In this document: positions 33,328 through 42,971 of the stretch, piece by piece
Numbering within the stretch: the first letter of the stretch is position 1
Layout of the letters: the number at the start of each line of letters is the position of its first letter
Source of the DNA: Aquabacterium sp. A7-Y
Lineage (GTDB): Bacteria; Pseudomonadota; Gammaproteobacteria; Burkholderiales; Burkholderiaceae_C
DNA: 64,000 nt
Direction of reading: 5' to 3'
Assembly: GCF_026153205.1 (NCBI RefSeq)
Contig: NZ_JAPFBW010000015.1
Span: 1-64,000, forward strand
The notes under the pieces: generated by a model
What the model saw: only the letters and a program-made list of their open reading frames with translations
Database searches by the model: none
What the model was told of the DNA's origin: nothing
Program-made: the position numbers and the translations under genes

Positions 33328-33960
33328 TCAGGCGGCGGGTGGCAGCCCGGTGGTCAGCATGCGTTCGACATAGCGGGCGATCAGGTCGATCTCCAGGTTC
33401 ACGCGCGACCCGACCTTGAGCAAGCCCAGCGTGGTGTGCGAGACCGTGTGGGGGATCAGGTTGATGCTGAACTCCGCGCCTTCGGGCAGGTCGACCACCC
33501 GGTTCACGGTCAGGCTGACCCCATTGACCGTGACCGAGCCCTTGTAGGCAATGAATTTGCGCAGCTCGGTCGGTGCCAGCACCCTCAGCTCCCAGGACTC
33601 GCCCAGCTGGGCGAAGTGCGTCACGCTGCCGAGGCCGTCGACATGGCCGCTGACCATGTGGCCGCCGAGGCGGTCCAGCGGACGCATTGCCTTCTCCAGA
33701 TTGACCGGCCCGGGCCCGTCGAGGCCGGCGGTGCGCGCCAGGCTTTCCTGCGAGACGTCAACGGTGAAGGTGTTGCTGGCCAGGTCGATCGCGGTGGCCG
33801 TCATGCAGGCGCCGTTGAGCGCGATGCTGTCGCCGAGCTGGACGTCGTCCAGATAGCCGGTGGGGGCCCGGACGGCCAGACGCCGGCCGTGTGCCGCGCT
33901 GTCGCCGAGGAGGGTGGCGGAGGTGACCTCGCCGGTCGCGGTGATGATGCCGGTAAACAT
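33328..33960 (-). CDS. ribE: Riboflavin synthase alpha chain
   Basis: A 210-residue protein with the tandem lumazine-binding barrels. The first repeat begins [12 protein letters not shown] with [12 protein letters not shown], and the second has [13 protein letters not shown] and [14 protein letters not shown]. It dismutates two 6,7-dimethyl-8-ribityllumazine molecules to riboflavin. It is 53 bp after ribD, in the same direction. No FMN riboswitch is seen upstream of it or of ribB. Confidence 0.95.
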   Translation of the reverse strand: MFTGIITATGEVTSATLLGDSAAHGRRLAVRAPTGYLDDVQLGDSIALNGACMTATAIDLASNTFTVDVSQESLARTAGLDGPGPVNLEKAMRPLDRLGGHMVSGHVDGLGSVTHFAQLGESWELRVLAPTELRKFIAYKGSVTVNGVSLTVNRVVDLPEGAEFSINLIPHTVSHTTLGLLKVGSRVNLEIDLIARYVERMLTTGLPPAA

Positions 33961-34013
33961 GGCGCTATTGTCGCAGGCCGGGCGCTGCAGTGCAGCAAAC
34001 GTGTCGCAGATGA

Positions 34014-35123
34014 TCAGAACCGGTCGTGGCCCTCGACCCGGGCCAGGATGCGCAGGTCGGGGCCGACCGGCCGGGTGTCGAGCAGTCGCAGCGAAACGCC
34101 TTGCGCCAGCGTTTCGAGCGGGCCCCATTGCAGCATGTCGCGGCCCCGGCCCAGCAGCTTCGGCGCCAGGTAGACGAGGAACTCGTCGGCCAAGCCGTGG
34201 GCCACCAGGGCGCCTGCGAGTGTGGGGCCGGCCTCGACGTGCAGGTCGCCGGTGCCGCTGCGGGCCAGGTGCTGCAGCGTCGCCGGCAGGTCGACCCGGC
34301 CGTCCGGCCCGGGCAGCGGGACGATCTCCACGCCGGCCTCGGCCAGCGCGTCAATCTTGGCGCGCTCGTCCGACGCGGTGTAGACCCGCAGGCGGCCGGG
34401 TGGGGCGACGATGCGCGCGTCCGGCCTCAGGGTCAGCTCGGAGTCGAGCACCACCCGCAGCGGTTGCCGGGCCGCGCCGGCCAGGCGCACGTCCAGGCGC
34501 GGGTCGTCCGCCTGCACGGTGCCGCTGCCGGTCAGGATCGCGCAGGCCTGGGCGCGGAAGCGCTGACCGTCCTCGCGGGCCTCGGGGGAGGTGATCCACT
34601 GGCTGATGCCGTTGTCGAGCGCAGTGCGCCCGTCCAGCGAGGCGGCGATCTTCACGCGCACCCAGGGCCGGCCGCGCTGGATGCGGCTGAAAAAGCCCAG
34701 GTTCATCTCGCGGGCCGGTTCCGCCAGCAGCCCGACCTGGACCTCCACCCCGGCGTTTCGCAGGCGTGCGAAGCCGGCGCCCGCCACGGCGGGGAAAGGA
34801 TCCTCGAGTGCGGCGACGACACGCTTGACGCCGGCCCGGATGAGCGCGTCGGCACAGGGGCCGGTGCGGCCGTGATGGGCACACGGTTCCAGGGTGACGA
34901 CGGCCGTCGCGCCGGACAGCGTATGGCCTCGGGCGCGCGCGTCCTTCATCGCGGAGATCTCCGCGTGGTCCGACCCGGCCGCCTGGGTGTGGCCTTCGCC
35001 GATGACCGCCCCCTCGGAGGACAGCAGGACGCAGCCGACGCTGGGATTGGGCGAGGCGATGGGTTTGGCCAGCGCGGCCAGGTCCAGGGCTCGCTGCATC
35101 AGGGCGTCTAAGGGTGCCGGCAT
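34014..35123 (-). CDS. ribD: Bifunctional riboflavin deaminase/reductase RibD
   Basis: A 369-residue protein. The N-terminal deaminase (about 1-145) has the zinc motif HAEISAM and TLEPCAHHGRTGPCADAL. The C-terminal reductase (about 150-369) has VRVKIAASLDGRTAL and ILTGSGTVQADDPRL. It carries out the second and third steps from the GTP product. The ATG lies 17 bp after the TonB-like gene stop, so it could be co-transcribed from the pilin block. Translation from far-upstream codons in the same frame is antisense to other genes. Confidence 0.95.
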   Translation of the reverse strand: MPAPLDALMQRALDLAALAKPIASPNPSVGCVLLSSEGAVIGEGHTQAAGSDHAEISAMKDARARGHTLSGATAVVTLEPCAHHGRTGPCADALIRAGVKRVVAALEDPFPAVAGAGFARLRNAGVEVQVGLLAEPAREMNLGFFSRIQRGRPWVRVKIAASLDGRTALDNGISQWITSPEAREDGQRFRAQACAILTGSGTVQADDPRLDVRLAGAARQPLRVVLDSELTLRPDARIVAPPGRLRVYTASDERAKIDALAEAGVEIVPLPGPDGRVDLPATLQHLARSGTGDLHVEAGPTLAGALVAHGLADEFLVYLAPKLLGRGRDMLQWGPLETLAQGVSLRLLDTRPVGPDLRILARVEGHDRF

Positions 35124-35140
35124 GCGTTCTGAAGTTGGGT

Positions 35141-35833
35141 TCAAGGAGGTCGTGTGTCGATGACCAGCTCGATGGTCTGCTGCATCCGCACCGGCCGCCC
35201 CTGCCGCAGGGCCGGGGCGAAGCGCGTCAGCGGCAGGGGGGCGAACAGCGCTTGCGGCCAGTCTCCGGACGGGGTCGCGGACAGGAGCTCCCACCGATCG
35301 ACATGGCCGTCCGCGGAAATCCACAAGTGAAGCACCGCCCGGTGGGCATCGAGGCCGGTCAGCGATGCTACATCGATCTGGAGTTCCGGCTCGGGCATTG
35401 CCTTGCGTTCGACCTCGTGGGGCCACCAATAGTGCAGGGTGTCGTCGTCCGGCGCAGCTGCCGAAGCCGGGTCGCCGGGCGGCTCGGCCGCCGACCTCGA
35501 CGTGTCGGTGGCGGCTGGCGCGGGAGCTGAAGACGCGCCGCTGGCGACAGGGACGGGGGCGAGGGGTGCCTCGCCGCGGCCGAGTGGCGGTGCCGTGTCG
35601 GCCGGAAGCAAGACGGGAATGGCCGGCTCGGCCGCGGGAGGCGCGGGCAGCGGCGACACGACGGTCGCGACCGTCGTACGAGGTGGGGGGGAGAGGCGGT
35701 GGGCGGGAACCGGCGAGGGCAGCAACAGGCCGACGCCGAGGTGGACAGCGAGCGCCAGCATCACGCAGCCGCACAGCATGGCACGGCGCCGCCACGGCGC
35801 GGCTTCCCCGGCGCGAGCCGACCTGCGCTTCAC
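35141..35833 (-). CDS. TonB-like energy-transducer-type protein
   Basis: About 230 residues. One N-terminal membrane helix (AMLCGCVMLALAVHLGVGLLL), a long Pro/Ala/Ser-rich linker, and a C-terminal domain of about 80 residues (LQIDVASLTGLDAHRAVLHLWISADGHV ... MQQTIELVID) that resembles the TonB C-terminal fold, although no family signature is decisive. GTG start 20 bp after the pilE stop. It sits between the pilus block and ribD and may be a periplasm-spanning partner of either a TonB receptor or the pilus. Its function is not known. Confidence 0.6.
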   Translation of the reverse strand: MKRRSARAGEAAPWRRRAMLCGCVMLALAVHLGVGLLLPSPVPAHRLSPPPRTTVATVVSPLPAPPAAEPAIPVLLPADTAPPLGRGEAPLAPVPVASGASSAPAPAATDTSRSAAEPPGDPASAAAPDDDTLHYWWPHEVERKAMPEPELQIDVASLTGLDAHRAVLHLWISADGHVDRWELLSATPSGDWPQALFAPLPLTRFAPALRQGRPVRMQQTIELVIDTRPP

Positions 35834-35852
35834 TCCGGCTCGAAAAAAGGGA

Positions 35853-36344
35853 TCAGCGCCAGCACGCCTCCGCGGCCGCCTCCGCGGTGGCATAGCGGGT
35901 GCTGTCGTAGTTGGCCACGGACTTTCGGCCGGTCCCTTCCAACTGGAAGTCACCGCACTTGTCGTTGTGGGCCCCGCCGGTGCGTGTGGCCCTCAGGGTG
36001 TAGGTGGTCTCGTCCACGTCGGACAGCGCGATGTTGTACGCCGCGCTGCCCTCTCCGGCGGCAGGGGCGGTCGAGAAGGGTTGGTCCGCCAACAGATCCG
36101 CGACGTCGGTTCCCGCGCTGTTCTCGTCGTAGCGGTAGTTTTCGCTGTAGAACCTCTCCATCCATTGCTGGGCCGCCAGCAGCTGGGTGCGTGCCTGTGC
36201 CCTCCGGCCCTTCGCGATGTACTCGGTGTAGGAGGGGTAGGCGATCGCGGAGAGGATGGCGACGACGGCGACCGTGATCATCAATTCGATGAGGGTAAAG
36301 CCGAGTGCCGGGTGTCGGCGAGATGTGATGCCGCTCGAGGACAT
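35853..36344 (-). CDS. pilE: Type IV pilin-like protein PilE
   Basis: A 163-residue prepilin with leader MSSSGITSRRHPALG and cleavage before FTLIELMITVAVVAILSAIAYPSYTEYI, keeping the conserved Glu at position 5. The C-terminal region has two Cys (KCGDFQ, EACWR) that could form the D-loop disulfide. It is the last pilin of the minor-pilin set and lies 20 bp after pilY1; the role is a minor pilin or assembly primer rather than the main subunit. ATG follows CAGGAGACCCC. Confidence 0.9.
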   Translation of the reverse strand: MSSSGITSRRHPALGFTLIELMITVAVVAILSAIAYPSYTEYIAKGRRAQARTQLLAAQQWMERFYSENYRYDENSAGTDVADLLADQPFSTAPAAGEGSAAYNIALSDVDETTYTLRATRTGGAHNDKCGDFQLEGTGRKSVANYDSTRYATAEAAAEACWR

Positions 36345-36364
36345 GGGGTCTCCTGCTGCCATTC

Positions 36365-39300
36365 TCAGTAGGTCTTCAAGCCGGGGATCTCGCGCCACTG
36401 GATGCGAGCCTGGTTCGCGGAGAAACAGAGGTTGCGCTCCTCACCGCGGCCGACCACGCGCACCAGCTGGAACCCCGCCGGACAGGCGCCGGGTTGGGGC
36501 GCCTCGCCCGCGTCGTCCTTGTCACCATCGCCGTTGCGGTCCTCACCATTCGTCCCGGTCGAGCGGGTGGAGCCGTCACGGACGATACGCACGCGCTGAT
36601 CGGCGCTCGCCACCCCGACCACATAAACCGTTCGCGTCGTGCCGTCCGGGTCGGTCACAGTGTAGCTGCCCAGGGTGTCTGCGTTCGGAAGTCCGGTCAC
36701 GGGATCCACCAGGTACAGGCTCGCCGGCGGCGTCCTGAAGCAAAGGTTCTGGCTCGCGTCGGCGGGCCGCACGGTGGTGAAGGCAATGGTGCCTTCACGC
36801 AGCTCGGGATTGCTCAACACCATCTCCGACGTTCCGGTGCCGCTGCCGGTGGCCGGAAAGTCGAGGTACCAGCCATCCTGGGTGGTCCAGTCGATGGCGC
36901 TGCCGCTGGTGACGCGCAAGGTGCCATCGGTCTGGCGCTGCAGCTGGCGTCGCGCCAGCGTGCTGATCGATTGCGGAAGCGCACGCCCGCGAGGCGTGGT
37001 GGAGAACTCGCGGCGGTCCCAGATGCCATACATCCGGTTCGCCCGGTTGCTGCTCGGGAAATCGCCGCTGAGGAGGGCCCGCCCGGTGCCGGCGACGACC
37101 ATCGTTCCGCCGAAGGGCGGGAAGGAGATCGCCGGGGCCGTCGTGAAGGGCAATTCGGTCGAGCCGTCGCGCGCCTTGAACAAGGGTTCAGCAACGCCGG
37201 TGCTGGTGCGGAAGGCCGACTTCCATTGGGATGGATCGCTGCTGCTGATGTCGAACTTCCAGAGGTTGCCGCGCAGGTCGGTGGCGTAGACGATGTCGGC
37301 GGTGCCGTTGTTGTCCTTGTCGACCCAGGTGGCGCCCATCAATCCGTTGTTGCCGGTGACGCCGGTATCCAGCTTGTAGTAGTTCGGTTGTGCGCCGCCG
37401 GCCGACCAGGCCCCGGTGCCCGGGCCTTCGGCCGACAGGATGAACAAGACCGCCTTGCCGGACGTCGAGCCGTACCCGTTGGGCACCAGCACGCCGAACT
37501 TGCCGTTGTTCATGTGCATGATCGGCGAGGCCTGGCGGCTCTGGGTATGCAGGGTCGCCTCGCTGAGGACGTGGCCGAGATCAGGGTCGTCCGTCGACGT
37601 CATCATCCACTTGAAGACGTTGTTGGCGCCCGTTTCCGTCAAGTTGCTGAGGCTCGTGACATCGAGCGCGAACACGGCGCGCCCGCCACGGCCGAGGCTG
37701 CTGAACAGATAGGTCTTCCATTCGCGGGATTCGCCGGTGCCGATCAGGACGTCGCCGGTGTAGGGCGATCCGTCCATCAGCGCATCGATGGTCGTGCTGT
37801 AGTCGGCGGACAGCCGCAGCCGGTTCGCCAAAGGGCTGGGAACATAGGAAAGGACAGGATCACCGACATCGGTCAACAGCTCACCGCTGTCATCCGCACC
37901 GTCGGCTTTGAACGCATGCAGCATACCGTCGTTCGCGCCGACCCACAGCAGGTTGCGGCGTGAGCCGTTGCCGACGACGAAGTCGAAATACGAAGGGGTG
38001 TCCGCGTCGAACTGGGAGGCCAAGAAGCGGGCGCTGGGTCGCGTCTGTATCCAGGGCGAGGAATTGACCACCGTGCCCATGATGTTGCTCGAATTGCGGA
38101 CCCGGAACTTGCCGCTGCTCGCTTCGTTGGTGCGGTCGCCGCGCACGAAGTCGACGAGCTGATCGCCCCATGTCTCCTTCTCTGCGCGCTCAGCGGCGGG
38201 CAAGCCGCTGAGGTTGACGCCCACAATGGCGTTCTTGTAGTTTTGGCTGAGGTTGTCCCAGTTGAACGGGAGGCCTTGCGGTCCGTCGGCGGTCAGGTCA
38301 TTGGTGATGACCTGACGGTTGGTGGCGGTCGTGAGGTTGGCGCCTGCATCCCAGGTCGTGGTCGACGTGAAGTCGCCGCTGGGCAAGAGCCGGTAGGCAC
38401 GCACCGTTCCGCTCTTGGAGGCCGGTTCGAACTCCGCGACATACTTGAAGCTGTTGGTCTGCAGCTGCGACGACGAGACGGCCGGCGCCGCGTTCGACGC
38501 AGCGACGATCTGCTCCAGCGTTTCGCGCAGCTGTCGTTCCAGCAGTTCCGGGCGGCGGGCGAGGAAGTAGCCGTCAGGCTCTCCGTCGCTGCAGGCCCGG
38601 CCAGTGCTGCCCCCGCAAGTCTGGCCGTCGTTGCGGCGCACGTCCCAGGTGTCGGGGTTGGTCGGCAGGGTGGCGTTTTTCGAGTCGAAGCTGCCGTACT
38701 TCGCGACATACCAGAGCGGGTCGCGCAACATGACGTTCTCGACGCCGCTCATCGTGAAGGTTCTCGTCTGCGTGCGGTAGGAGCTGGCCTGGTCCCAGGT
38801 GCTGGAGCCGATGCCTGCGTTGACGAAGGTGCACCGGTTGCTGCGGGCGCTGGAGTTGGTGCAGTCCCCGGCGTCGGCAAAGGTGTTGATGCCGTGCGTC
38901 AGATAACGTCCGTCGGCGTTCGTTCCGATGACGCTGAAACCGTGGCTGCCTTTCGCGCCGGCGTCGACATTGAGAATGTCCGTGGTGATCTGCAACTCGT
39001 TGCTGCCGATGATGTCGTAGCGCAGGAAACCAACGATGTCCATGTCGTAGTCGCCGCCGAACTGCGCATCGTTCCATGTGACAACAAAGGCGCCGTGAGT
39101 GGCCGAGGCGCTCAGGGTCCGGAAGGTGAGCATGGCGCCGGGCATCAATTGGCCCGGATATTTGTCCTTGCGAGACTGCGGGCTGACGTGGGCGCTCATG
39201 TTCCAGGCGCTTTCCGGCGTGATGTAGACAAACCGGTTGGTGCCCGGGATCTTCACCTCGATGCGAGCGACCCCGCCGGCCAGCGATGCGGCATAGGTTT

Positions 39301-41170
39301 TGACTTTGAGTGCGGTCGAGGGAAGGTCGCTAGGCCGCTCCGCCGCGGACAGCGTCTTGATGTTGGAGGTGTTGGCATACAGCGCCGCGCCGGCTGCCAG
39401 ATAGGATCCCTTGACCCCTGGCGCTTCCGGGCAGATGCCGGTGACCGACGCCAGGTTGGTGAGTGTCTTGCCGGAACAATCCTGGCCGAAGTCACCAGAG
39501 ACCGATCCGACCGAGCGCAACGTGTTGTTCAGGTTCTCTTGCGCGCCGATGACGTTGGTGTATTGGGCGAGATCGCCGCGGCTCCTGTTGGGCAGTGCAC
39601 TGACCGTGCCGCCGCCCTCAAACCAGGTGCCGGCTTCGGTGTCGTAGCTCAGTGCACCGCTGGAGATCGCCAGCACGTTCATCGGGCGGCACACCGCGTT
39701 CCCGTAGGCGCTGCGTCGTGCTGCGGTGTCCGTCAGCGGGTCTTGCCAGCTGATGCCGGTCGGCATGCCGAGCGCGGCGTCCCGGGTGGTGGCCGGGCTG
39801 GGTGTCGCAAGCCCGGCGTAGTAGCGCAGGGACTGCACGATCATCTCGCCCATCGGGTTGCCCCAGGCAGGGAACCGACCGTTGGTCATTTCGCTTGGCA
39901 GCGCCCAGGTCAAACCCCCGTTGGCTTCGGTATCGTAGGCCGATGCACCGTAGAGCACCACGCTGTCGAGGGCTGCGATCGCTCCCTTCACGACGTCGCC
40001 GCAGCCTCCCAGGTGACAGAACCGCCCCGTGGTGGCGTCGATCTCGTTGTTCATGCTGCCCATGTTTTTCCGCAGGGCACCAAACTGCAGGTTCGAGTCG
40101 TAGCTTCCGGTGATCATGCCGAATTCGCTTCGCGCCGCAGACGTGGCGGTTTCGCTGAGGCCGAATTCCTGCAGGAGACCGAAGGGCTTGTGGTTGGAGC
40201 CGTAGGCCTTGCACCGCAACTGCTCCTCGCCGAGCAAGGACGGGACGCAGACCTTGACGCGCACCGTCAGCTCGGGACCGACGCCGCTATAAACGGCGCC
40301 ATCGGCGCTGGCCTGGTTCGAGGGGATGGTCGATTCGTGAGGCAGAGCGGTGGCCGTGCCGGGCACGGTGGCGCCGCCCAAGGCCGAGTCCCGGAAATAA
40401 CCCCGCACCTTGCCGCCGAAATTCGCACGGTCGGTCCCTTCCTCCTTCCAGCGGCACACCGTGCCACCGATCGTGGCCCACAGGCTGTAGTTGCCTTTCG
40501 CGAGACGGATGACCGGATTGCCGCCGGAGCCGCTGGACGACGAACGGTTGCAGATCGTCAGGCCGTAGTAGTTGCCGCTTTTTGTCAGCGCGGAGACCGA
40601 ATAAGGGGTGTAGTCGTCGATGTCGGTGCCTGCGTAGAACTTGACGAAGGAGTGGGAGTCCTGCGACAGGTTGGCCCGCTCCAGCACCGTATCCGTGACG
40701 GTGTCGGTGGAACGTTTGCCGCCGTACAGCATCTTGCGCACGACGTCGAGGCGCGTCATCGTGGCCCAGTTCAGGAAGTTTCCGCTCCACTCGGTCGAAC
40801 CGGTGCAGGTATACCGGTTGGTGCTGACGACGGCGAGTGCCGACGGATTGAAGCGGTTGTTGGAGGTGTCGTACGTGTAGCACTTCGTCGCGTCGAAGTA
40901 GCCGTAGTACTTATAGGTGGGCTTGAAGGTGAAGTCGATGACGTTGTCGCCATCAATGTCCTCGTAGTCCGTGTAGATGGGGGCAAAGAGGGTGTGATCG
41001 CGCGAGGCGGCGATCATCATCATCGGCTTCGTGCCCTCGGCTGCGATGTTCGGCGGCACCGCGTTCATCGAGGTCGAATTGAACAAAGTCGTCGTCGCCC
41101 AGGCCGCCTGAGGCAGGGGGGTCAATGCGACGATCAGCAAGGAGCAGACGATTTTTTTCAGCTTGGACAT
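36365..41170 (-). CDS. pilY1: Type IV pilus tip-associated adhesin PilY1
   Basis: A 1601-residue secreted protein with signal peptide MSKLKKIVCSLLIVALTPLP...AWA. The N-terminal half is a VWA-like region, and the C-terminal half is a PilY1 beta-propeller (LLWVGANDGMLHAFKADG, VLIGTGESREWKTYLFSSLG, ATWVDKDNNGTADIVYATD). Acidic loops at about residues 69-77 (DIDGDNVID), about 1285 (DKDNNGTAD) and about 1541 (DRNGDGDKD) fit EF-hand-like calcium sites. In relatives PilY1 controls retraction, surface sensing and adhesion. Codon use looks less GC-biased than flanking genes. Longer than the ~1160-residue Pseudomonas form. Confidence 0.92.
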   Translation of the reverse strand: MSKLKKIVCSLLIVALTPLPQAAWATTTLFNSTSMNAVPPNIAAEGTKPMMMIAASRDHTLFAPIYTDYEDIDGDNVIDFTFKPTYKYYGYFDATKCYTYDTSNNRFNPSALAVVSTNRYTCTGSTEWSGNFLNWATMTRLDVVRKMLYGGKRSTDTVTDTVLERANLSQDSHSFVKFYAGTDIDDYTPYSVSALTKSGNYYGLTICNRSSSSGSGGNPVIRLAKGNYSLWATIGGTVCRWKEEGTDRANFGGKVRGYFRDSALGGATVPGTATALPHESTIPSNQASADGAVYSGVGPELTVRVKVCVPSLLGEEQLRCKAYGSNHKPFGLLQEFGLSETATSAARSEFGMITGSYDSNLQFGALRKNMGSMNNEIDATTGRFCHLGGCGDVVKGAIAALDSVVLYGASAYDTEANGGLTWALPSEMTNGRFPAWGNPMGEMIVQSLRYYAGLATPSPATTRDAALGMPTGISWQDPLTDTAARRSAYGNAVCRPMNVLAISSGALSYDTEAGTWFEGGGTVSALPNRSRGDLAQYTNVIGAQENLNNTLRSVGSVSGDFGQDCSGKTLTNLASVTGICPEAPGVKGSYLAAGAALYANTSNIKTLSAAERPSDLPSTALKVKTYAASLAGGVARIEVKIPGTNRFVYITPESAWNMSAHVSPQSRKDKYPGQLMPGAMLTFRTLSASATHGAFVVTWNDAQFGGDYDMDIVGFLRYDIIGSNELQITTDILNVDAGAKGSHGFSVIGTNADGRYLTHGINTFADAGDCTNSSARSNRCTFVNAGIGSSTWDQASSYRTQTRTFTMSGVENVMLRDPLWYVAKYGSFDSKNATLPTNPDTWDVRRNDGQTCGGSTGRACSDGEPDGYFLARRPELLERQLRETLEQIVAASNAAPAVSSSQLQTNSFKYVAEFEPASKSGTVRAYRLLPSGDFTSTTTWDAGANLTTATNRQVITNDLTADGPQGLPFNWDNLSQNYKNAIVGVNLSGLPAAERAEKETWGDQLVDFVRGDRTNEASSGKFRVRNSSNIMGTVVNSSPWIQTRPSARFLASQFDADTPSYFDFVVGNGSRRNLLWVGANDGMLHAFKADGADDSGELLTDVGDPVLSYVPSPLANRLRLSADYSTTIDALMDGSPYTGDVLIGTGESREWKTYLFSSLGRGGRAVFALDVTSLSNLTETGANNVFKWMMTSTDDPDLGHVLSEATLHTQSRQASPIMHMNNGKFGVLVPNGYGSTSGKAVLFILSAEGPGTGAWSAGGAQPNYYKLDTGVTGNNGLMGATWVDKDNNGTADIVYATDLRGNLWKFDISSSDPSQWKSAFRTSTGVAEPLFKARDGSTELPFTTAPAISFPPFGGTMVVAGTGRALLSGDFPSSNRANRMYGIWDRREFSTTPRGRALPQSISTLARRQLQRQTDGTLRVTSGSAIDWTTQDGWYLDFPATGSGTGTSEMVLSNPELREGTIAFTTVRPADASQNLCFRTPPASLYLVDPVTGLPNADTLGSYTVTDPDGTTRTVYVVGVASADQRVRIVRDGSTRSTGTNGEDRNGDGDKDDAGEAPQPGACPAGFQLVRVVGRGEERNLCFSANQARIQWREIPGLKTY

Positions 41171-41226
41171 CTCGGGCCTCGGCTGGTGGGAAAGAGAGGA
41201 CGGGGCGGACCGCGATCGGGCAGCGA

Positions 41227-41910
41227 TCAAAAGCCCGGATTGAAGGGCCGGAAATAGCTTTGCAGCACAACTTGCGTGGCTTGGCTATAGCCGAACCCGC
41301 GTGCCGAAATCCGGAAATAATCCGTGTTGCCCCGATGGATGTATTCGATCAGGTACTCGGGCTGGCGGGCGACGCCAGTGAGCATCGGCGCTCCGGTGAA
41401 GGTGCCGAGAGGCACCGCGCCGGTGAAGGTGGCGCAGGTACCGGTGCTGGTCCGCGACGGCTTGGTCGCGAAATTGTTGTTCCACAGTCCGCCTTTGGAC
41501 TCTGGCCACCAGGGTTCGCCGGTTTCGCTGTCCGCGGTCGCTGTCGAGTAATCGGCCGCCTGGTAGTAGTCGAGGCCGAATTCGCACTGACCGCGCAGGC
41601 AAGTGCGCTGAAAGGAACTGGCGCCGAACACCACCGGTCGTTCGTAGAGGGTCCTCGTGCAGGGGGCGTTTGCACGCGGTTCATGGTTGGGCAGCATGAT
41701 GTCTCGCTCCGCATCCCGCAGGGCCGCTTCGGCGGCTTGCCGGGCCACCTGCGCATCCAGCTGGTTGCGCGCCATGCGTTCGGAGACGATGACGTTGCGT
41801 GCCCCGAACACCCCAATGGCCGTCACCGCTAGCAAAAAGATCAACACGACAACGAGCGCAACGCCGCGTTGTGAAGAGTCATGGTTCAAGGGACTGCGAA
41901 AGCGCTGCAT
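41227..41910 (-). CDS. pilX: Minor pilin PilX
   Basis: A 227-residue protein with a short basic leader and hydrophobic helix (RGVALVVVLIFLLAVTAIGVFGARNVIVSERMARNQ), typical of PilX where the cleavage motif departs from G/FTxxE. RQAAEAALRDAERDIM is the usual helix extension. The C-terminus is a globular region with Cys pairs (APCTRTL, TCLRGQCEFG). It joins PilV, PilW and FimU-type pilins in the tip complex carrying PilY1. Start ATG 6 bp after the pilW stop. Confidence 0.88.
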   Translation of the reverse strand: MQRFRSPLNHDSSQRGVALVVVLIFLLAVTAIGVFGARNVIVSERMARNQLDAQVARQAAEAALRDAERDIMLPNHEPRANAPCTRTLYERPVVFGASSFQRTCLRGQCEFGLDYYQAADYSTATADSETGEPWWPESKGGLWNNNFATKPSRTSTGTCATFTGAVPLGTFTGAPMLTGVARQPEYLIEYIHRGNTDYFRISARGFGYSQATQVVLQSYFRPFNPGF

Positions 41911-41915
41911 GGCTG

Positions 41916-42971
41916 TCAGTCGTTGGGAGTGACGGGATAGGTCTGCGACAGGTGGTTGCGGACGGCGAATACCTGACGGAACACCTTTCTGAGGACGCGA
42001 TCCGTCGGTGTCTGGGTGGTGCCAGAGCAATCGGTGTATTGGAAGGGAGCAGCGTCCGCGCTTTCCATCTTGACGCTGGCCAGCGATCGCACGACCAGGC
42101 ACACCTCGACGGCAACGACCCGTGACCAACCGTCCCGGGCCACCCCGTTGATCACCACGTCATCGGCGCTGGTGACATCGGCGGCAGAGAGAAAGGTATC
42201 GGGTTGAAGGGTGGTCGCGTCGGTGAAGACGCCGTAGCGGAAGCGGAGTTCTTCAATACCCGCAACGACGGGCTCGTAGGCATCGTCGGCGGTGGTCCCG
42301 CCATTGCCGTTGCAACTCAATCCGAAGGTGCTGATGCTTTGGTTGTCGATATTGAAGGTCACCGGCTTCAGCGTGTACTGGTTCGAGACGAACAGGGGGC
42401 GAAGAGGTGGCGCGCCTTCGGCCTGCGCACGCTGTGCCGCGGTGGTTCGGCTGGCGTTGACCGCTGCTTCGGAGACCAACTGCCGTTCGCAGTCGGTGCG
42501 CTGTCCGATATCACGCGACAGGGCGTCGTTGGTGTAGTAATTGACCACCAGTGTGTCCGCCGCGGGGGCCGGGGACGCATGCGCTTCGCACGCCAAGGTG
42601 GTGGCCTTGAAATTGGCGTTATTGCATCCGAACAGCCCGGCGTCGAATGCATCGTTCGCCGGGTCGGTGCCGAGCGGGTTGGTGTAGCCGGAAAGGACGT
42701 TCTCGGTGTCCTGGGTCGGATCGTCGATGCGCACCGCAGGGTAGAAGCCCGCATTTTCCAGCTCGCGCCCCAGCATCTCCAGCGCGAACTGGCCGCTTTC
42801 GTTCATCGCGACGAACTCGTCGCTCGATCGCTGGGTCTGCCGGCTGGCGAGGTAGAGATAGGCGGCGGCGGCAACGACGATCAGGTTGATCGCGATGGCG
42901 ACCAGCAATTCCACCAGGGACAGGCCCTGCTGGCGTGGGCGAAAGGGCCGGTGCATACGACGGACGCTCAT
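41916..42971 (-). CDS. pilW: Minor pilin PilW
   Basis: A 351-residue prepilin: leader MSVRRMHRPFRPRQQG before LSLVELLVAIAINLIVVAAAAYLYL, with Glu5 kept. SGQFALEMLGRELENAGFYPAV is a characteristic PilW block. The large C-terminal pseudopilin domain includes Cys residues (LFGCNN, LACEAHA, GLSCNGN). ATG overlaps the pilV stop by 4 bp. Confidence 0.9.
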   Translation of the reverse strand: MSVRRMHRPFRPRQQGLSLVELLVAIAINLIVVAAAAYLYLASRQTQRSSDEFVAMNESGQFALEMLGRELENAGFYPAVRIDDPTQDTENVLSGYTNPLGTDPANDAFDAGLFGCNNANFKATTLACEAHASPAPAADTLVVNYYTNDALSRDIGQRTDCERQLVSEAAVNASRTTAAQRAQAEGAPPLRPLFVSNQYTLKPVTFNIDNQSISTFGLSCNGNGGTTADDAYEPVVAGIEELRFRYGVFTDATTLQPDTFLSAADVTSADDVVINGVARDGWSRVVAVEVCLVVRSLASVKMESADAAPFQYTDCSGTTQTPTDRVLRKVFRQVFAVRNHLSQTYPVTPND

